The notes: generated from the letters alone by a model not told the origin. Shown: positions 1-12,076, counted from the first letter of the stretch. The stretch: DNA of 64,000 nucleotides from Echinarachnius parma (GCA_037951105.1 JBAMJV010003012.1:62001-126000); one strand, 5' to 3'. Numbers and translations: made by a program.

Positions 1-375
1 CATTCACAGTATGTGGCAAACCTGCATATGTGGATGGCACCAATTAATATCAATTTAATCCAATTGGTTTCAACTGGTACTAATTTGATCACAGGGCGAT
101 CACTGGTCACACTTTAAAAATGATTTGTTTTCACTGTCTGGAATATTGTCCTTAGGGTGATGAATTATTCTGCTCACACTTTAAAATATTTGGCCTACTG
201 ATTTCAACAACAACAAAAAATATATTAATTTTGTGGTAATATACTATTTTGACCATGTGTCATGTTTTAGTGTTTTTCGTAAGAATCATTATGACTCTGC
301 ATCACATGTCCACTTTGCTATAAAAATTGAGTGCACATTTCTAGTTTATTCATAATTCTATGACCCTGCTCGTGT
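1..375. other. AT-rich DNA, nothing recognised
   Basis: No open frame, exon or repeat that I can name. It ends in an A-rich stretch just before a hammerhead-like motif. Confidence 0.5.
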
Positions 376-434
376 GGAGGATTTAAAAAAAAAGACGACG
401 GATAGTCAACCTATTCGAAACGTCGAGTCCCTCC
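376..434 (+). other. Degenerate hammerhead-ribozyme-like motif
   Basis: A possible stem I strand (GGAGG at 376-380) can pair with CCTCC near 429-433. GACGA at 394-398 resembles the CUGANGA core box. GGATAG and CTATTC form a six-pair stem II around a TCAAC loop. GAAAC followed by GTC at 417-424 matches the second core box and the usual cleavage triplet with a minimal stem III. The first core box has lost its CU, so I expect an inactive relic. Such minimal-stem-III hammerheads are known from Penelope-like retroelements. The short hairpin array just downstream could belong to the same element. Confidence 0.35.
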
Positions 435-464
435 TACCATCCACCCTCTCCTCGCAATACCACA

Positions 465-600
465 GTCCTTTCTAGGACTATCAACATTCCTTTCTAGGAC
501 TACAAATTGTCCTTTTTAGGACTCTCCTAGAAAGAATACCAACAGTCCTTTTCAGGACTATCCCGACAGTCCTTTCTAGGACTAACAACAGTCCTTTCTA
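465..600 (+). repeat. Minisatellite of small hairpins (AGTCCTTTNTAGGACT)
   Basis: About five imperfect copies of a 20-35 bp unit. Each holds a self-complementary core (AGTCC, a T/C-rich loop, GGACT). Related units recur at 2425-2475 and 2645-2752 inside the insertion that splits the transposase exon, which suggests both came from one repeat family. Confidence 0.6.
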
Positions 601-1197
601 CATGCGGGTACCAGAGTCGGTCCAAGAAAGAAACTTGGCTTCAGCTTTCCAGGGAAGCCTGTGAGTATGCTGCATTTATGCGCTTTAAATGTTCCATGCA
701 TGAATTATGAATATGATTCATACATTTATTTGTTCACATTAAGCATCAATATGAATAAACTAGCTATCCACATAGTACTGTACGGGGGGTAATTGCCCCA
801 TTTGCCTGCAGGGTTCATGCCATGCATTGCGTATGATAGTATTTTTAAAAACGTTCTATGCATTGCCTTACGTACATGGTCATTGTATACAGTATGATGC
901 ATGATCTATGATTCTTGCGATATGAACATGGTGGTACTATAGCCTATAGGCAAGGCTTGACACTCGCACTGGCCCGCTGGCCCGGGGCCAGTGAAATTGC
1001 ACGTGGGGCCAGCAAAATGTATAAAAGTCATATTTTGGTGGCCCGATCGGGCAAGCAGATTGGCAACCCGACATTGACAAACTGAAAAAATGTTATTTTC
1101 TTTTATGTCATGCTTCATCTGTAATCATAGGTTTGATATAATTAGGAAGGAGTGATATTTTGAATAGTAAAAAGCTTACTCATGAAATACAATTTTG
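598..1197 (+). repeat. Direct duplicate of 2992-3591
   Basis: Nearly base-for-base copy at an offset of 2394 bp. It contains the 3' end of exon 1 of the DUF6589 gene, its splice donor and the start of intron 1. It stops inside the small hAT-like MITE that is complete at 3345-3689; the truncated copy starts at 951. The truncation makes 2992-3591 the source. The junctions share only about 3 bp (CTA on the left, TTG on the right), as expected of microhomology joining. Confidence 0.85.
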
Positions 1198-1494
1198 ACG
1201 ACACATCTTTGCTGAAGTTATCATTTTGCTCAATCCTCCTAATGCAAGGGCAGCATATCTTATGCTGGGTAAAGTCAACGTTCACAACAGATAATCCTGT
1301 GAGTTCGATCAACTTATTGGCGATCACTTCTTTTACACATGAATACTTTCGAAATGTAATTAAATCTCTGTTGCAAATGACACATACTCTTACTCGTAGG
1401 CCTACGGTACCCGTATTTTCTTTTCCTTGTATTGGCTGCTTCGATGTCACACGTTTAGTTGGAGTTTCCGCCATGATTTTCCATATTGCATGTC
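1195..1494 (-). pseudogene. Inverted partial copy of DUF6589 exon 1
   Basis: Reading on -, the frame from about 1474 starts MAETPTKRV, as exon 1 of the gene at 2011 does. It runs without interruption through the CX2C ... CCPC zinc-binding region as far as KDVSS, then leaves homology at the junction with the direct duplicate. Unlike the + copy, it has no insertion between the QHK and CCPC segments. It therefore shows that exon 1 was once continuous. It is a 5' fragment without the rest of the gene. Confidence 0.8.
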
Positions 1495-2010
1495 GACATC
1501 GACATCATTTCCCCGACACGATGCATTTTTCCTCGATCCAGGGCATCCTATCCTATCTCGCGCGGCCAGCTGACCGAGGCATACAGCCACTCAGCTGCAT
1601 GGTACCCAGGCTAGCAGTGCTGGGCAATGTCACAACACACGTGTGCCTTGTTTACACTTTTACAAAGTTACGTGCACTATGGATGCGGGTAAAATATAAA
1701 CATTGTTTGTAATCTTATTAGGTTTTATCTATATTTGTAGGTTTTATATGATATTTATTTGTATATATATATTAATGTAATTATATTAAATGTATAGAAA
1801 ACGCATCATTCATTGTTTAAAAACAGTCGAATTATTATATTTTGATACATGCTTCACCTATACAATAATGGAGGAGGCAAAGGCCAAACGACGTGCGTTC
1901 ATTGGTCAATTATCGCCAAATAAAATATTTGCATAAAATCTATGCATAATTCATTAAAATCAAGCCTATGAATATTTATGAGCCATCCGTGACATGCAAT
2001 ATGGAAAATC
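1495..2010. promoter_or_regulatory. Upstream region of the DUF6589 gene
   Basis: AT-rich DNA before the first ATG. An inverted-CCAAT-like ATTGG lies near 1900-1905 and TA-rich stretches near 1740-1800. No terminal inverted repeat matching the DNA beyond the helicase gene was found by eye. Promoter function is inferred from position only. Confidence 0.25.
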
Positions 2011-5000
2011 ATGGCGGAAACTCCAACTAAACGTGTGACATCGAAGCAGCCAATACAAGGAAAAGAAAATACGGGTACCGTAGGCCTACGAGTAAGAGTA
2101 TGTGTCATTTGCAACAGAGATTTAATTACATTTCGAAAGTATTCGTGTGTAAAAGAAGTGATCGCCAATAAGTTGATCGAACTCACAGGATTATCTGTTG
2201 TGAACGTTGACTTTACCCAGCATAAGATATGAGAGACTAAAATTAACCTTCGACTTTTTGTGCTCTACTGTTAACTGCAGTACATCGAAAAGGTAGCCCC
2301 ATAATTCATAAATTAAAAAAATAGCCCCAAATAATTGAAAAATAGCCCCAAGGCCAGCTGTATAATTAAAATAGTATGTCTGTTCATTTGCGCGTGGGCG
2401 GAGGTATGCACTCGGTGAGTACACCAACAGTCCTTTATAGGACTACCATAGTCTTTTTCAGGACTTACCAATCCACCCATCTTACATGGTGTACCCGTAA
2501 ACCGCACGTATCAGTTGTCACTTGGCTCTCACAATATGATCACACACTGTACTCCAATAGGTCTATTTGGACTTCCCAATGGTTCATACAACATTCAACA
2601 ACAATCAATTTTATGTTAATAATTTGGAGAAATAAAAAAATCTACCAATTGTCCTTTTTAGGACTCTCCCAGAAAGAATACCAACAGTCCTTTCTAGGAC
2701 TACAAACAGTTCTTTTTAGAACTCTCCTAGAAAGAATACCACAGTTCTTTTCAGATATGCTGCCCTTGCATTAGGAGGATTGAGCAAAATGATAACTTCA
2801 GCAAAGATGTGTCGTCAATTAGGGAAAGGTTTTCATCAAGTGAGAGTGCAACCACAAGGACAAAACGTATGGTTAAGGCAGCAGATAGCCCAGTGCATTC
2901 GAAGGCTAGAGTACTCAAACAAGTCAGAGTCACGAATACTAGTACACTACCAAGCCAAACTGGACAGGCAAGAGCATATACATCACCATTACTACATGCG
3001 GGTACCAGAGTCGGTCCAAGAAAGAAACTTGGCTTCAGCTTTCCAGGGAAGCCTGTGAGTATGCTGCATTTATGCGCTTTAAATGTTCCATGCATGAATT
3101 ATGAATATGATTCATACATTTATTTGTTCACATTAAGCATCAATATGAATAAACTAGCTATCCACATAGTACTGTACGGGGGGTAATTGCCCCATTTACC
3201 TGCAGGGTTCATGCCATGCATTGCGTATGATAGTATTTTTAAAAACGTTCTATGCATTGCCTTACGTACATGGTCATTGTATACAGTATGATGCATGATC
3301 TATGATTCTTGCGATATGAACATGGTGGTACTATAGCCTATAGGCAAGGCTTGACACTCGCACTGGCCCGCTGGCCCGGGGCCAGTGAAATTGCACGTGG
3401 GGCCAGCAAAATGTATAAAAGTCATATTTTGGTGGCCCGATCGGGCAAGCAGATTGGCAACCCGACATTGACAAACTGAAAAAATGTTATTTTCTTTTAT
3501 GTCATGCTTCATCTGTAATCATAGGTTTGATATAATTAGGAAGGAGTGATATTTTGAATAGTAAAAAGCTTACTCATGAAATACAATTTTGGGGCCAGTA
3601 AATTTTCTTTCGGGCCACCAGAATAGGGGAAGAAACTATTTCACTGGCCTGACCGGGTCACTGACTAAAAAGGTGAGTGTGGAGCCCTGCTTATAGGCCT
3701 ACATTAATAAGGGAACGTTTGATCATGACCATGGTTTGATCATCCAAATCGCATTTGGATTTTACATAGGTGGGTACAGGGGGAGGGGGTGTTAACCACA
3801 TGCATATAGAGTGTGAACAGGGGGAGGAGTCAATTAATTTCTTACAATAATTGGCATCATGTGTATCTGGTAGCCTATATGGCCCTTGGTATACGAGTGG
3901 AGATCAACTATGTTTTAATATATGTTGGTGAACCAGTCTATACATCAATCACCATTGATAATAAGTTACATTGTCAAATTGATGTTAACCCGTTGTCTAA
4001 AGGGAATAAAGTTGGCTATGTACAAAGTCTATTGGGATTTCAGAATCAAGAAACAAGGGGTTAAAACTAAAAGAGAGCAAATTTACAGTGTGTATTAATG
4101 GAGAAAATAAATTATTTTCTTTAGAAGGTTCAGTTGGGGGAAGGGCTGTAGCATTCTAAATCTAATGATACTATATTAAAGGGAAATGTAATTTATCTGA
4201 TTTCACCTTTCATATCAATGCCCAATAACCAGGAACAGCACAATAATATGCATTTAACTGTGATGTAAATTGTACAACAAGGCATTTACAGATGTGTTTT
4301 TTATTTCTTCCTTTCTTCCAGGAAGGATTATCCAAGCCGGTTCCCATCACTGCTAGTACTACTCACAGTCGCAAAGAGGCATCACGTGTGTCAAACATAC
4401 CACATGAGTTAATCTCTCACCTTGCAACCGACTTGGAAAAGGGTGACATTGCTGGTTTGGTGAAACATGTTGCAACTTCAAGTGAAACAAGAGAGCATTT
4501 CCGATCATATATAGCTAATGAGATCAATAATGAAGCTTCAGTCCTGTGCAGTAGCAAAGATACGTCTTTATTCAATGACTCAAGCAAATCTGCCTTGCAG
4601 GTGAGTAAATAAACATAATTTTTCATAATATTGAAGTAGGTACATATTAAGGTATGATATGTTAAGTCTGTAATTTGCTTTCTTTAGCTACTAATACTCA
4701 TTTTCTCTTTTATTCAAACTGATAAAAGACAGGAAGTTTTGTATGTTAGCACAATTGATTTTATTCAGCAGAAGGAATGTTTCTAGGGAGGAACTTGGTA
4801 GCCTGTTTTCTTTAGAATAGAAATATTAATGTCAAGTACGTGCCTGAACTTTTAGTTCAAGTGTAATATTTTGTTAACAATTAAGAGTGAATATTGTATT
4901 GTAATGGAATAATAAGATACAAAGCTAACTAATTCCTTCTAGAGTGTTCTTTAATACCTTGAAAGAGAACTTACAGAATATTTTTAAAGAATGTTAATGA

Positions 5001-8000
5001 AAAATTAACCTCCCTGTATTGTCAATACATTATGAGTTTTACAACAAGAAACACATGTGGGAGCTTAAATTACAATTCCACTCTTTCTTTTGTTTTCAGA
5101 AATGGTCTTATGAGGAACAGGAGAATGAGCTGCAGCTGAAAGCACCTGTGTTGCTGACATGTCTAAAAGCAGTAGCTGTAAATCCCGCTTTGGATGAGCG
5201 AAAGAAGAAGACATACAAGGACATACAACCAGCAATCATGACTGCAGCTGGTGTGTTGCTTTATAGCCGCAACAGACTTATGAACTCTCATCAAACAATG
5301 ACTGCATTAACTGTTAAGAGAGGTGGGGCTAATGTCCAAGCAGTTAAACGTCTTTGCGGCCGTGGAGTGTCTGTGTCATATGATACCCTTCTGCGAAAGC
5401 AGGTTGAGTTTGGTCGAGGGTTCGATGAACAGGTTCTCTCCTGGAAGAAAAGTTGTGAACGAGAACACGAGGAAGAAAAGAAACTTCAAGAAAGCGATGA
5501 TCCCTCCGCTAAGGAAGCTATGAGAGCATTAAACAGAGAGAGACATCCAGGATTCATCCTGAATGGTGATAATGTAGATCTCAGGATATCCCCACGTCAG
5601 ATGACCATGGATAGTGGAAACAAAGATCTACACTATTATCATTTGATTGCTGTAGAGAACAGAGTTGTTGACTATTCGTTGAGCAATGAACGTCCCAATG
5701 CTGACATCAAGCAGAGTCCACTGTCAGAGTTTCTGCCAACAGTTGATGACAACACTGCCTTGAGGAGTGAGTGGATAATGTTGGTTGGCCAAGCAATTGC
5801 CCGTAACGTTCCTGCACTCAACTGGATGGGGAACTTTGTCCCAGCTGTCAAACCACACAAGTACATGGCTATGATGAAGAAGAAGAGCAAAGTGGTAAGT
5901 CAACATCTTACTAATGACTACTTCCATCCTTGCAAATAATAATACAATTGAATACTGGTTGAATTTGCATGATGCATAAATATGGTTGCTCATGGCTAGA
6001 ATGCTACCCGGGGAGTTGAGTAGGTGTGGGTTTTTAAAGTTTTAACTGTGCTTAAAATTACCAGTGGTGAATAATAACCAAGGATGTTAATTAGTAATAA
6101 TAATTATGGAAATTTGAACAGTTACATAGTTATTACCCAGTAAAGAATTTCTCTAAAAGTAACATTTATTTGGCCTTATGTTGCTCTTTCATATATGATA
6201 TTCCCCAAGATTTTTGGTTTAATTGTTTGATTTGATTAGATCAATATCTTAAAAATATGTTCTGCCTGTACAGAATAAAATGTCATCCCAGATGTAAATC
6301 CAGAAGATGAAATTTAAAGATTTTAAAACAATATTACTAATCTTCATTTCATTTCTTTTTCTTTACAGGTGAATCTTGGGGTTCTGACTGAAAATGAGAA
6401 CACGCATGAGGGGATGGTAGCCATCCTTGATCAGATGAACAAGTATATCCCGATCGTGTCAAACGATGATCAACAGCAGCAGCTACCAATCATCTGCGGA
6501 GGAGACCTCTTGACGTGTGAGAGAATGATGAACGCTAAGCTAGACAGACAGGACTCTTCTTCATCAGCTGCCAAATGGGAGGGGGCAATTCCTGTTATCG
6601 ATGACTTCCACACCATGGCCAACTTCTTAGAGGTATAATATTTTTACATACCTACTACTTTGCAACTATTAACTAAACATTTACTGAATTTTATTAGAAG
6701 CTTGGACAATTTGAATTGTAAATGTTATATTTTACTTTATGCGACTCCTGTTTCATTGTTAACTTTAGAGAGTGTTCATTATTTACATACATTTGTCACT
6801 AACAGCTTTTGTTTATTTTTTAAAATTGCAGGAACAGGTAAACTGATGTTGCACCCAAACTTGTGTCAAACATTTGTTGTACTAGGGAAACATTCATCTA
6901 AACTTTCACTGCTGAGGAAGAGGACAAAGGTATCATAATTCGTGTTTTTTTTTTTTCATTTACAGGTAATATGGAAACTCCTCTATTCACTGAAATCCTC
7001 AAGAGACCCAGGCACACTGTATGCCGCAAGGAACTTTCTGAAGGCAAACAATGTTACCACACATCCTATGAAGGACGTTAATGCCTCTGTGGAATTCCTG
7101 AGCAAATACACAGATGCTTTGATAACATGTGCTGCACTGGAATACTTCAGGATGGAGGATGTGCATGCCGAGCCAACACAACACAAATTCGACAAAATGA
7201 CCATGCAGCCAACGATGTATGTAGAAGAGGAACTAGGGCGCCTCGTCGACCAGCTTGCCTTCCATGAAGGACCAGATTACGGAAAACCAACCAAGCATGT
7301 GTGCCACATCTGCAGAAAGGAGTATGCACGGCTACAATCACTCCAGAAGCATTTGGCCGAAAAACACAGCAGCAATATCCAGCAACAACAACAGCGAGCA
7401 ACACCACAGGACGGCGATGAAGACAGCATCTTCAACTACAGTGTCGCTGCACTCAGCATCTGCCTGTTGCTAAGAGATTTTGAAGATGCACGTCGTGTTG
7501 GTGATGGTGAGCGCATCATTCGACTATACAAGTTCCTTCTACTATACTTTAAGCTGACTGATAAGACTAAATACGGGTACCATTGCATTCGCCTCTTGGC
7601 CCAGGTGAAAGGCATCCTCTCCCCACGATTAGCACATCAACTCACTTGGAATAGGTTCGTAAACAAGGAAGGACACGCTGACTCAAACATTGAACTGGAT
7701 CGAGAAATCGAACACCAGAACAGAGTATTTAAGGATGAATGTCGACACTTCCGCGGCAAGGTAAGCACCTCCTCTGTAAGTAGAATTAGTCATTCTGCCC
7801 AGCCTTGCCAAAAAATTCTTGTCCAGTGTGACAAAGTAACACATGTCCGGACACAGTCAGGGAGGCACACAGCTAAAGATGTAACAACAGACGTCCAGAA
7901 ATTGGCCCATCATCTTCTCAATGCCCACATCTTCCAGGAACAGAGGCCTCGGCGTCACTATGCCTATCCAACCTTTCCCAGAAATCTGCTCACACAGCTT

Positions 8001-8060
8001 GATCTGGCAAAACTGCACACCTGGATGAAATCCAAAATCACTGAATTTTCAAGACATTAA
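2011..8060 (+). CDS. DUF6589 protein, probable Academ-type (AcademH) DDE transposase
   Basis: Exons: 2011-2224 plus 2753-3054 (one original exon split by an insertion), 4322-4600, 5100-5894, 6369-6632, 6966-8060 (TAA). The donors are gtgagt, gtgagt, gtaagt and gtataa, the acceptors cag/acag, and all joins are phase 0. The predicted product is about 982 aa. It begins with C31-x2-C34 and C74-x2-C77, a ZAD-like zinc knuckle. The DUF6589 core follows, with GDNVD (D about 422), CGGDLLT (D about 576) and glutamates near 661 or 677 that could complete a DDE triad. A C2H2 finger (C731, C734, H747, H752) lies before the C-terminal block with HYAYPTFPRN. DUF6589 is a family widespread in marine invertebrates and fungi. 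The facing RecQ-like gene supports an AcademH transposase; a domesticated host gene is the alternative. The insertion in exon 1 probably inactivates this copy, although everything downstream is open. Confidence 0.75.
2232..2752. mobile_element. 521-bp insertion in transposase exon 1
   Basis: Flanked by a 7-bp direct repeat AGATATG (2225-2231 and 2753-2759). Removing it together with one repeat restores the frame seen in the inverted copy at 1195-1494. It carries three short TAGCCCCA-type units near 2290-2350 and hairpin units (AGTCCTTT..AGGACT) like those at 465-600. The right boundary resembles a splice acceptor (TTCTTTTCAG), but no GT donor sits at the left boundary, so it is not a normal intron. 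I see no clear terminal inverted repeat and no coding capacity. Family unknown, possibly related to Penelope-like tails. Confidence 0.7.
3345..3689. mobile_element. hAT-like MITE in transposase intron 1
   Basis: 345 bp. The ends are CAAGGCTTGACACTC and its imperfect complement GAGTGTGGAGCCCTG. They are flanked by 8-bp repeats CCTATAGG (3337-3344) and CTTATAGG (3690-3697), one mismatch. The CAGGGCT-type end and 8-bp duplication are typical of hAT. The inside has GGCC-rich short repeats and no coding sequence. A left half is present at 951-1197. Confidence 0.75.
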
Positions 8061-8235
8061 AGGGATCTAATAACTTTGTGCTGCATGCAATTTCATATGA
8101 AGGCCCGTGTTTAGATATTCCGAGCACCGCTCTCGGATTGATGTAACACACATCGTGAGTTTACTTCGGGAGATTACGGTGGAATGCGAGTTGGATTTTG
8201 CTGACTACCCATTTTAACCCACGCATATTTGTCTT
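8061..8235. other. 3' flank of the DUF6589 gene
   Basis: No open frame. The C-rich segment CCGAGCACCGCTCTCGG near 8120-8136 is a short dyad. No clean AATAAA signal was seen close to the stop codon. Confidence 0.35.
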
Positions 8236-8885
8236 TAAGGTATGAGGGAACACCAATTGGAGTTTGAGGATTTGGACAATGTTACTAGTCCCTTTTAAGA
8301 GATAAAGAGCACCCTCTTGACTTGTAACGGCTCTTCTTTTGAATGATTACAGGCTTTCATCTTAGTCGTCTGTAATTTTGTATTCCTTTTGAGCATTTTG
8401 GAGTTTAACTATTAAAACGTAACATGCACAATATTTTATTTTAAATGGTTGAAACCAATTGGCCCGTATTCACAAAGGAGGTTTGTACAGTCCATGGTCT
8501 AAACCCCGGTTTACATCTATGGAATGCCAATTGTAAACTGATGGAGAGAGAATGTGTACCATCAACATTGTTAACAAGTAAGGAATTTACATTCTCTCTC
8601 CATCAGTTTACAATGGCATTCCATAGATGTAAACCGGGGTTTAGACCATGGACTGTACAAACCTCCTTTGTGAATACGGGCCAATGAGTTTAGAGAGCAC
8701 CACCTTGAGTTTTAACAGCTCTTTTTAAAATGGTTTCAGGCTTTTTACTTAGTCATTAGTAATTTTGTATTCCTTGTGAGCATTGTGGAGTTAAAACTAT
8801 CAGTTTGTAATGTAATGGTGCGGATTTGGTTACTAATACTAATTTTGACCAAAGCTATTCATTAAAGCCATTTCAATTGGCAGCT
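8236..8885. repeat. MITE fragments (TTGAGTTTTGG family) split by a palindrome
   Basis: Both flanks of the palindrome at 8457-8686 hold similar copies of one sequence: a GAGAGCACC..TTGAGTTTTAACGGCT-like block, then CATTTAGTC-like and GTATTCCTT..GAGCAT blocks. The same blocks occur at 25258-25768 and 49417-49853. The left part, 8236-8300, also matches the end of the repeat at 43240-43620. Confidence 0.6.
8457..8686. mobile_element. Foldback MITE, near-perfect palindrome
   Basis: About 230 bp that is almost its own reverse complement. The arms of roughly 100 bp start AATTGGCCCGTATTCACAA and surround a loop around ACCATCAACATTGTTAAC. One indel separates the arms. No coding potential. It sits inside an older MITE. 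Confidence 0.85.
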
Positions 8886-8894
8886 TTTGTAATT

Positions 8895-9010
8895 GAAAGC
8901 ATAGGTGTACCCAGGGGGGTTTGGGGGGTTCAACCCCCCCCCCACCCTTTGTCCAAACAATTATTGTTTTGGGGGGTTTGAACCCCCCCCCCCCCCTTTT
9001 CAAATTTTAA
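8895..9010. repeat. G/C-armed short element, left part
   Basis: TACCCAGGGGGGTTTGGGGGG is followed by runs of C, the arm pattern seen in the G/C-armed elements elsewhere in the window. The right terminus is not clear. A TGGTCTCGAGC stretch follows, related to 36040-36110 and 47490. Confidence 0.45.
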
Positions 9011-9792
9011 ATGGTCTCGAGCTGAGTCAAATCGAATGGCTATTCGATATCCGACCGTGAAGGTCGGATACCGAATACAAATTTTAGGATACGAATATCC
9101 GATTTTTTTTTTTTTTTTTTTTTTCCCCGTTTAATTTTGTAATCCCCATTCGGTAGATTCGATCAGAAAATGGCACATTGAACCCTGCTTATCTATTGCT
9201 AAATTATAAAGTTAAGGTATTTTACAGTAAATTAACAAATAAACAAAACAAATAATAAACCAAAGGTAAGAGGATTAATATACAAGTGGTATAGTGAGTG
9301 CCAAATTTAGACAGCAGTTTGTACACTAACATCACACTGTACTGCCGATTCTATTGAAAAAAAACGGACAGAATATTATTTAAAAAAAAAAAAAAAAATT
9401 TCAATTTTGTCTGGATTATTTTATCTTAAGTTAAGATATGTATGTTCAAATGAATGTTGTAAATTCTCAGATGTTCACTTTATAGAAGAAACAGAAACCA
9501 ACACTGAAATTCCACACATGGGACTACCCCTGTGCTCATTCTAGAAAATTACATCTTTTCCTGGTATTTTTTCTGGTATAGTTTTGAAAATTTTCCAATA
9601 CTAACCAGGACACATTCAAATGTCAAAATAGCACATGAATTATTTGACCATCTAGAATTGGACTGTTTAGATGGGTTAGATGTTCATGATCTAGATGTAC
9701 TCAATTTTATTTTGTCCATGTCTTATTTTTTGTGATGCGATCTCAAATATTCTTCAAAGGTAGCTATGAAGTAGTCAGCATACCGTAACATG
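9011..9792. other. Non-coding DNA with homopolymers
   Basis: Contains a T tract near 9102-9124 and an A tract near 9380-9397. No exon-like open frame or named repeat. Confidence 0.4.
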
Positions 9793-9877
9793 CAACCAAA
9801 AAAATACACGGGGCAAAGGGCGATTCGCCCCCGATACTTTAAAATCGCCCCCGTGAGCCACGGCACGGGGGCGGAAG

Positions 9878-9912
<35 letters not shown>

Positions 9913-10175
9913 TTTGTTTAAAATTGTTTACATTTATTTTTACACATCTTTTGCATGATCGGAAAGCGCCAGAAACGTACCAAACATGCCATAATCAGAT
10001 AGATTACATCATGATAATCATTTATTAGACCCTTGAGTGCTCAGTGAAAACGATGTAAAAAAAATGAGCCCCCGTGAGCCCCCAAAATAGCCCTCGTGAA
10101 TAATTTCACGAGGGCGTTTTTTTCCCTCAAAATTTCAAAATCGCCCTCGTGAAAAAAAAAGTATTTTTTTGGTTG
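9793..10175. mobile_element. MITE with CAACCAAAAAAATAC termini
   Basis: 383 bp. The ends CAACCAAAAAAATAC and GTATTTTTTTGGTTG are perfect complements, flanked by TAACATG on both sides (9786-9792 and 10176-10182). The inside has GCCCCCGTGAG- and GCCCTCGTGAA-type subrepeats and a 30-plus A tract. Non-coding; family undecided. Confidence 0.75.
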
Positions 10176-12076
10176 TAACATGTAATGCAAGTTTTATTAC
10201 CATGGAAATGCCATATATGCAGCACTGATTCTATGCAACCATACATGTATAATTTAACCATTATATTAAGTCAAACCAACAATGAAATATGCCATTATAT
10301 TGTTCGCAAGAAAAGAGATTAAATTCTTGCCTTCCATTGTTTCCATTGTGCCTTAACCAATCAGTGACATGCTTTGATCCTCTAACTTTTGCAATATTTA
10401 GAGATAAAGTGATGAAATACTACACAGATATTATATTCATCTTCATTTCCTACTGCAATAATTGTACAGCACTCGGTGAGCTGGCATTATGACTGCCATG
10501 TATTCCCTGCATACTTCCCACTCCGCACGAGTCACCATAGCCAAATTTGGATACAGTGCGCGATGCTTGGTGATCGCGAGTCTGCTTGTTTTGGGCAAGG
10601 AGGTACTCCCTTGTTTGGGCGATAATAAATCGGTGTCTGCATGTTGTGGGCAGGCCTCTTTAAGAAAAAAACAAAGCAGAATATAAAAATATGACCTAGT
10701 TTTTGTAAGTATGTTTTATCAGTGTTATTATTTTTTTGTACAAACTGAGTAAAATGTCTTACCAAGGACCATTTAACAATACATTGTAGATATTGGCATA
10801 GCCACGATTATTATTTTCGACATGTATTTCATGTTAATTCTGTAACTGTTGAGGATGTAATGCTAAGTTTCTTGCATTGCCCTTACCCAAGAAATGCTTT
10901 CATCTACATGTTTAATGTATGTCAAGATATTTGTGTTTTCATATATATTTTTGCTACAGTGACATTGCCAATCTTCATAGTAATTGTAAACGTTTTTATT
11001 CAGGTTATCTGTTCTTCCGTTCTGTTCTTGTGAACTTGAGTACATTTAGCTGCCTTTTGAACTTTTAAGATTAAACTTAAACCTCTATTTACTTTCAACT
11101 GTTAATTATCTTTATTAGATATTGGGTCATGAGGACATTATTAGTCGTACATGATTTACTAACTGTGGATGATTGACGCTATAATGATTTTCCTCCAGCT
11201 TATTGACATACTAAGCAGTTGTTGTCAATTAATTTTATTTTCTGTCTATGATGAAATGCCTTGTCGCATTGAACATTGTATTAAAGAAATTGTATTTTAA
11301 ACATTCCGCAATAATGTGTTACAACACAAACTTTCAGAAATATTCTATTCTCCCCCCAACAGGTACAAATTGATGTTAAGAGTATTTGAACATCTTGTTT
11401 TTTTAAGTTTTCAGAGACACGAATACATTTAAGGAACATTGTACAGTGTGCTTATTGAATTTTATAACAAATATGTTGATTTGTTTGATAAATAATTTTG
11501 GTCAAACACAATTATGTGTTTCATGTTTTCTTTTTTTCTGTACCATGGGTAAGGGACAAAACAGTGTAATTTATATCACTAATGGAAAGTGTGCAATAAC
11601 ACTACTTATTTGTATTATTGGGTATGTAACACAGATTGTACATAATGTTTTACGGGTACTTTTGCTTTTAATCATCTTCCAGATGCCAAAGATAACACAT
11701 TGGTAAAATTGTAATGTGTAAAATCATTGGGATGGGCAAGCTATACTTGTGTCATTGTCTATACATTCTGAATGTCTGTCATTGTTAGAGCTGTCAAACA
11801 TTCCCTTTTTTGCCAGAATTATTCCTTTTTTATATATATATATCATTTACGGCATTCCTCCCCCCCCCCCCCCCCCCTTCGCAATATGGGGTCTCTATTT
11901 CTGTTTTGCTAGGTTGGCATCTTTGGTCCGTGCACATTTTGGTATGATAAAAGCAATATGAAAATGAAGAAAATAAAAAGAACACTGATGTAGGAAAAAC
12001 ATTTCAATGTACATGTAAACTTTAAATGACAAAGATATATTTTAATTTAAACATATAAGAAAACTGACCAGAAATA
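10176..12076. other. Intergenic DNA, nothing recognised
   Basis: AT-rich, with a C tract at about 11858-11878. Open frames are short, with no exon signals or recognisable domains. No third gene such as an XPG nuclease, which other Academ lineages carry, is visible here. Confidence 0.4.

Noticed and set aside
1182-1712. Open frame on + of about 176 codons
   Set aside because: It is antisense to the inverted DUF6589 exon copy; the real protein reads on -.
2232-2752. Reading this segment as a normal or U12-type intron
   Set aside because: The right edge looks like an acceptor, but the left edge has neither GT nor the ATATCCTT consensus. The 7-bp duplication and the uninterrupted inverted copy point to an insertion.
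598-3591. The 600-bp direct repeats as LTRs of a retroelement
   Set aside because: The repeats contain the exon end, splice donor and a truncated MITE of the transposase gene, and no retroelement proteins lie between them.
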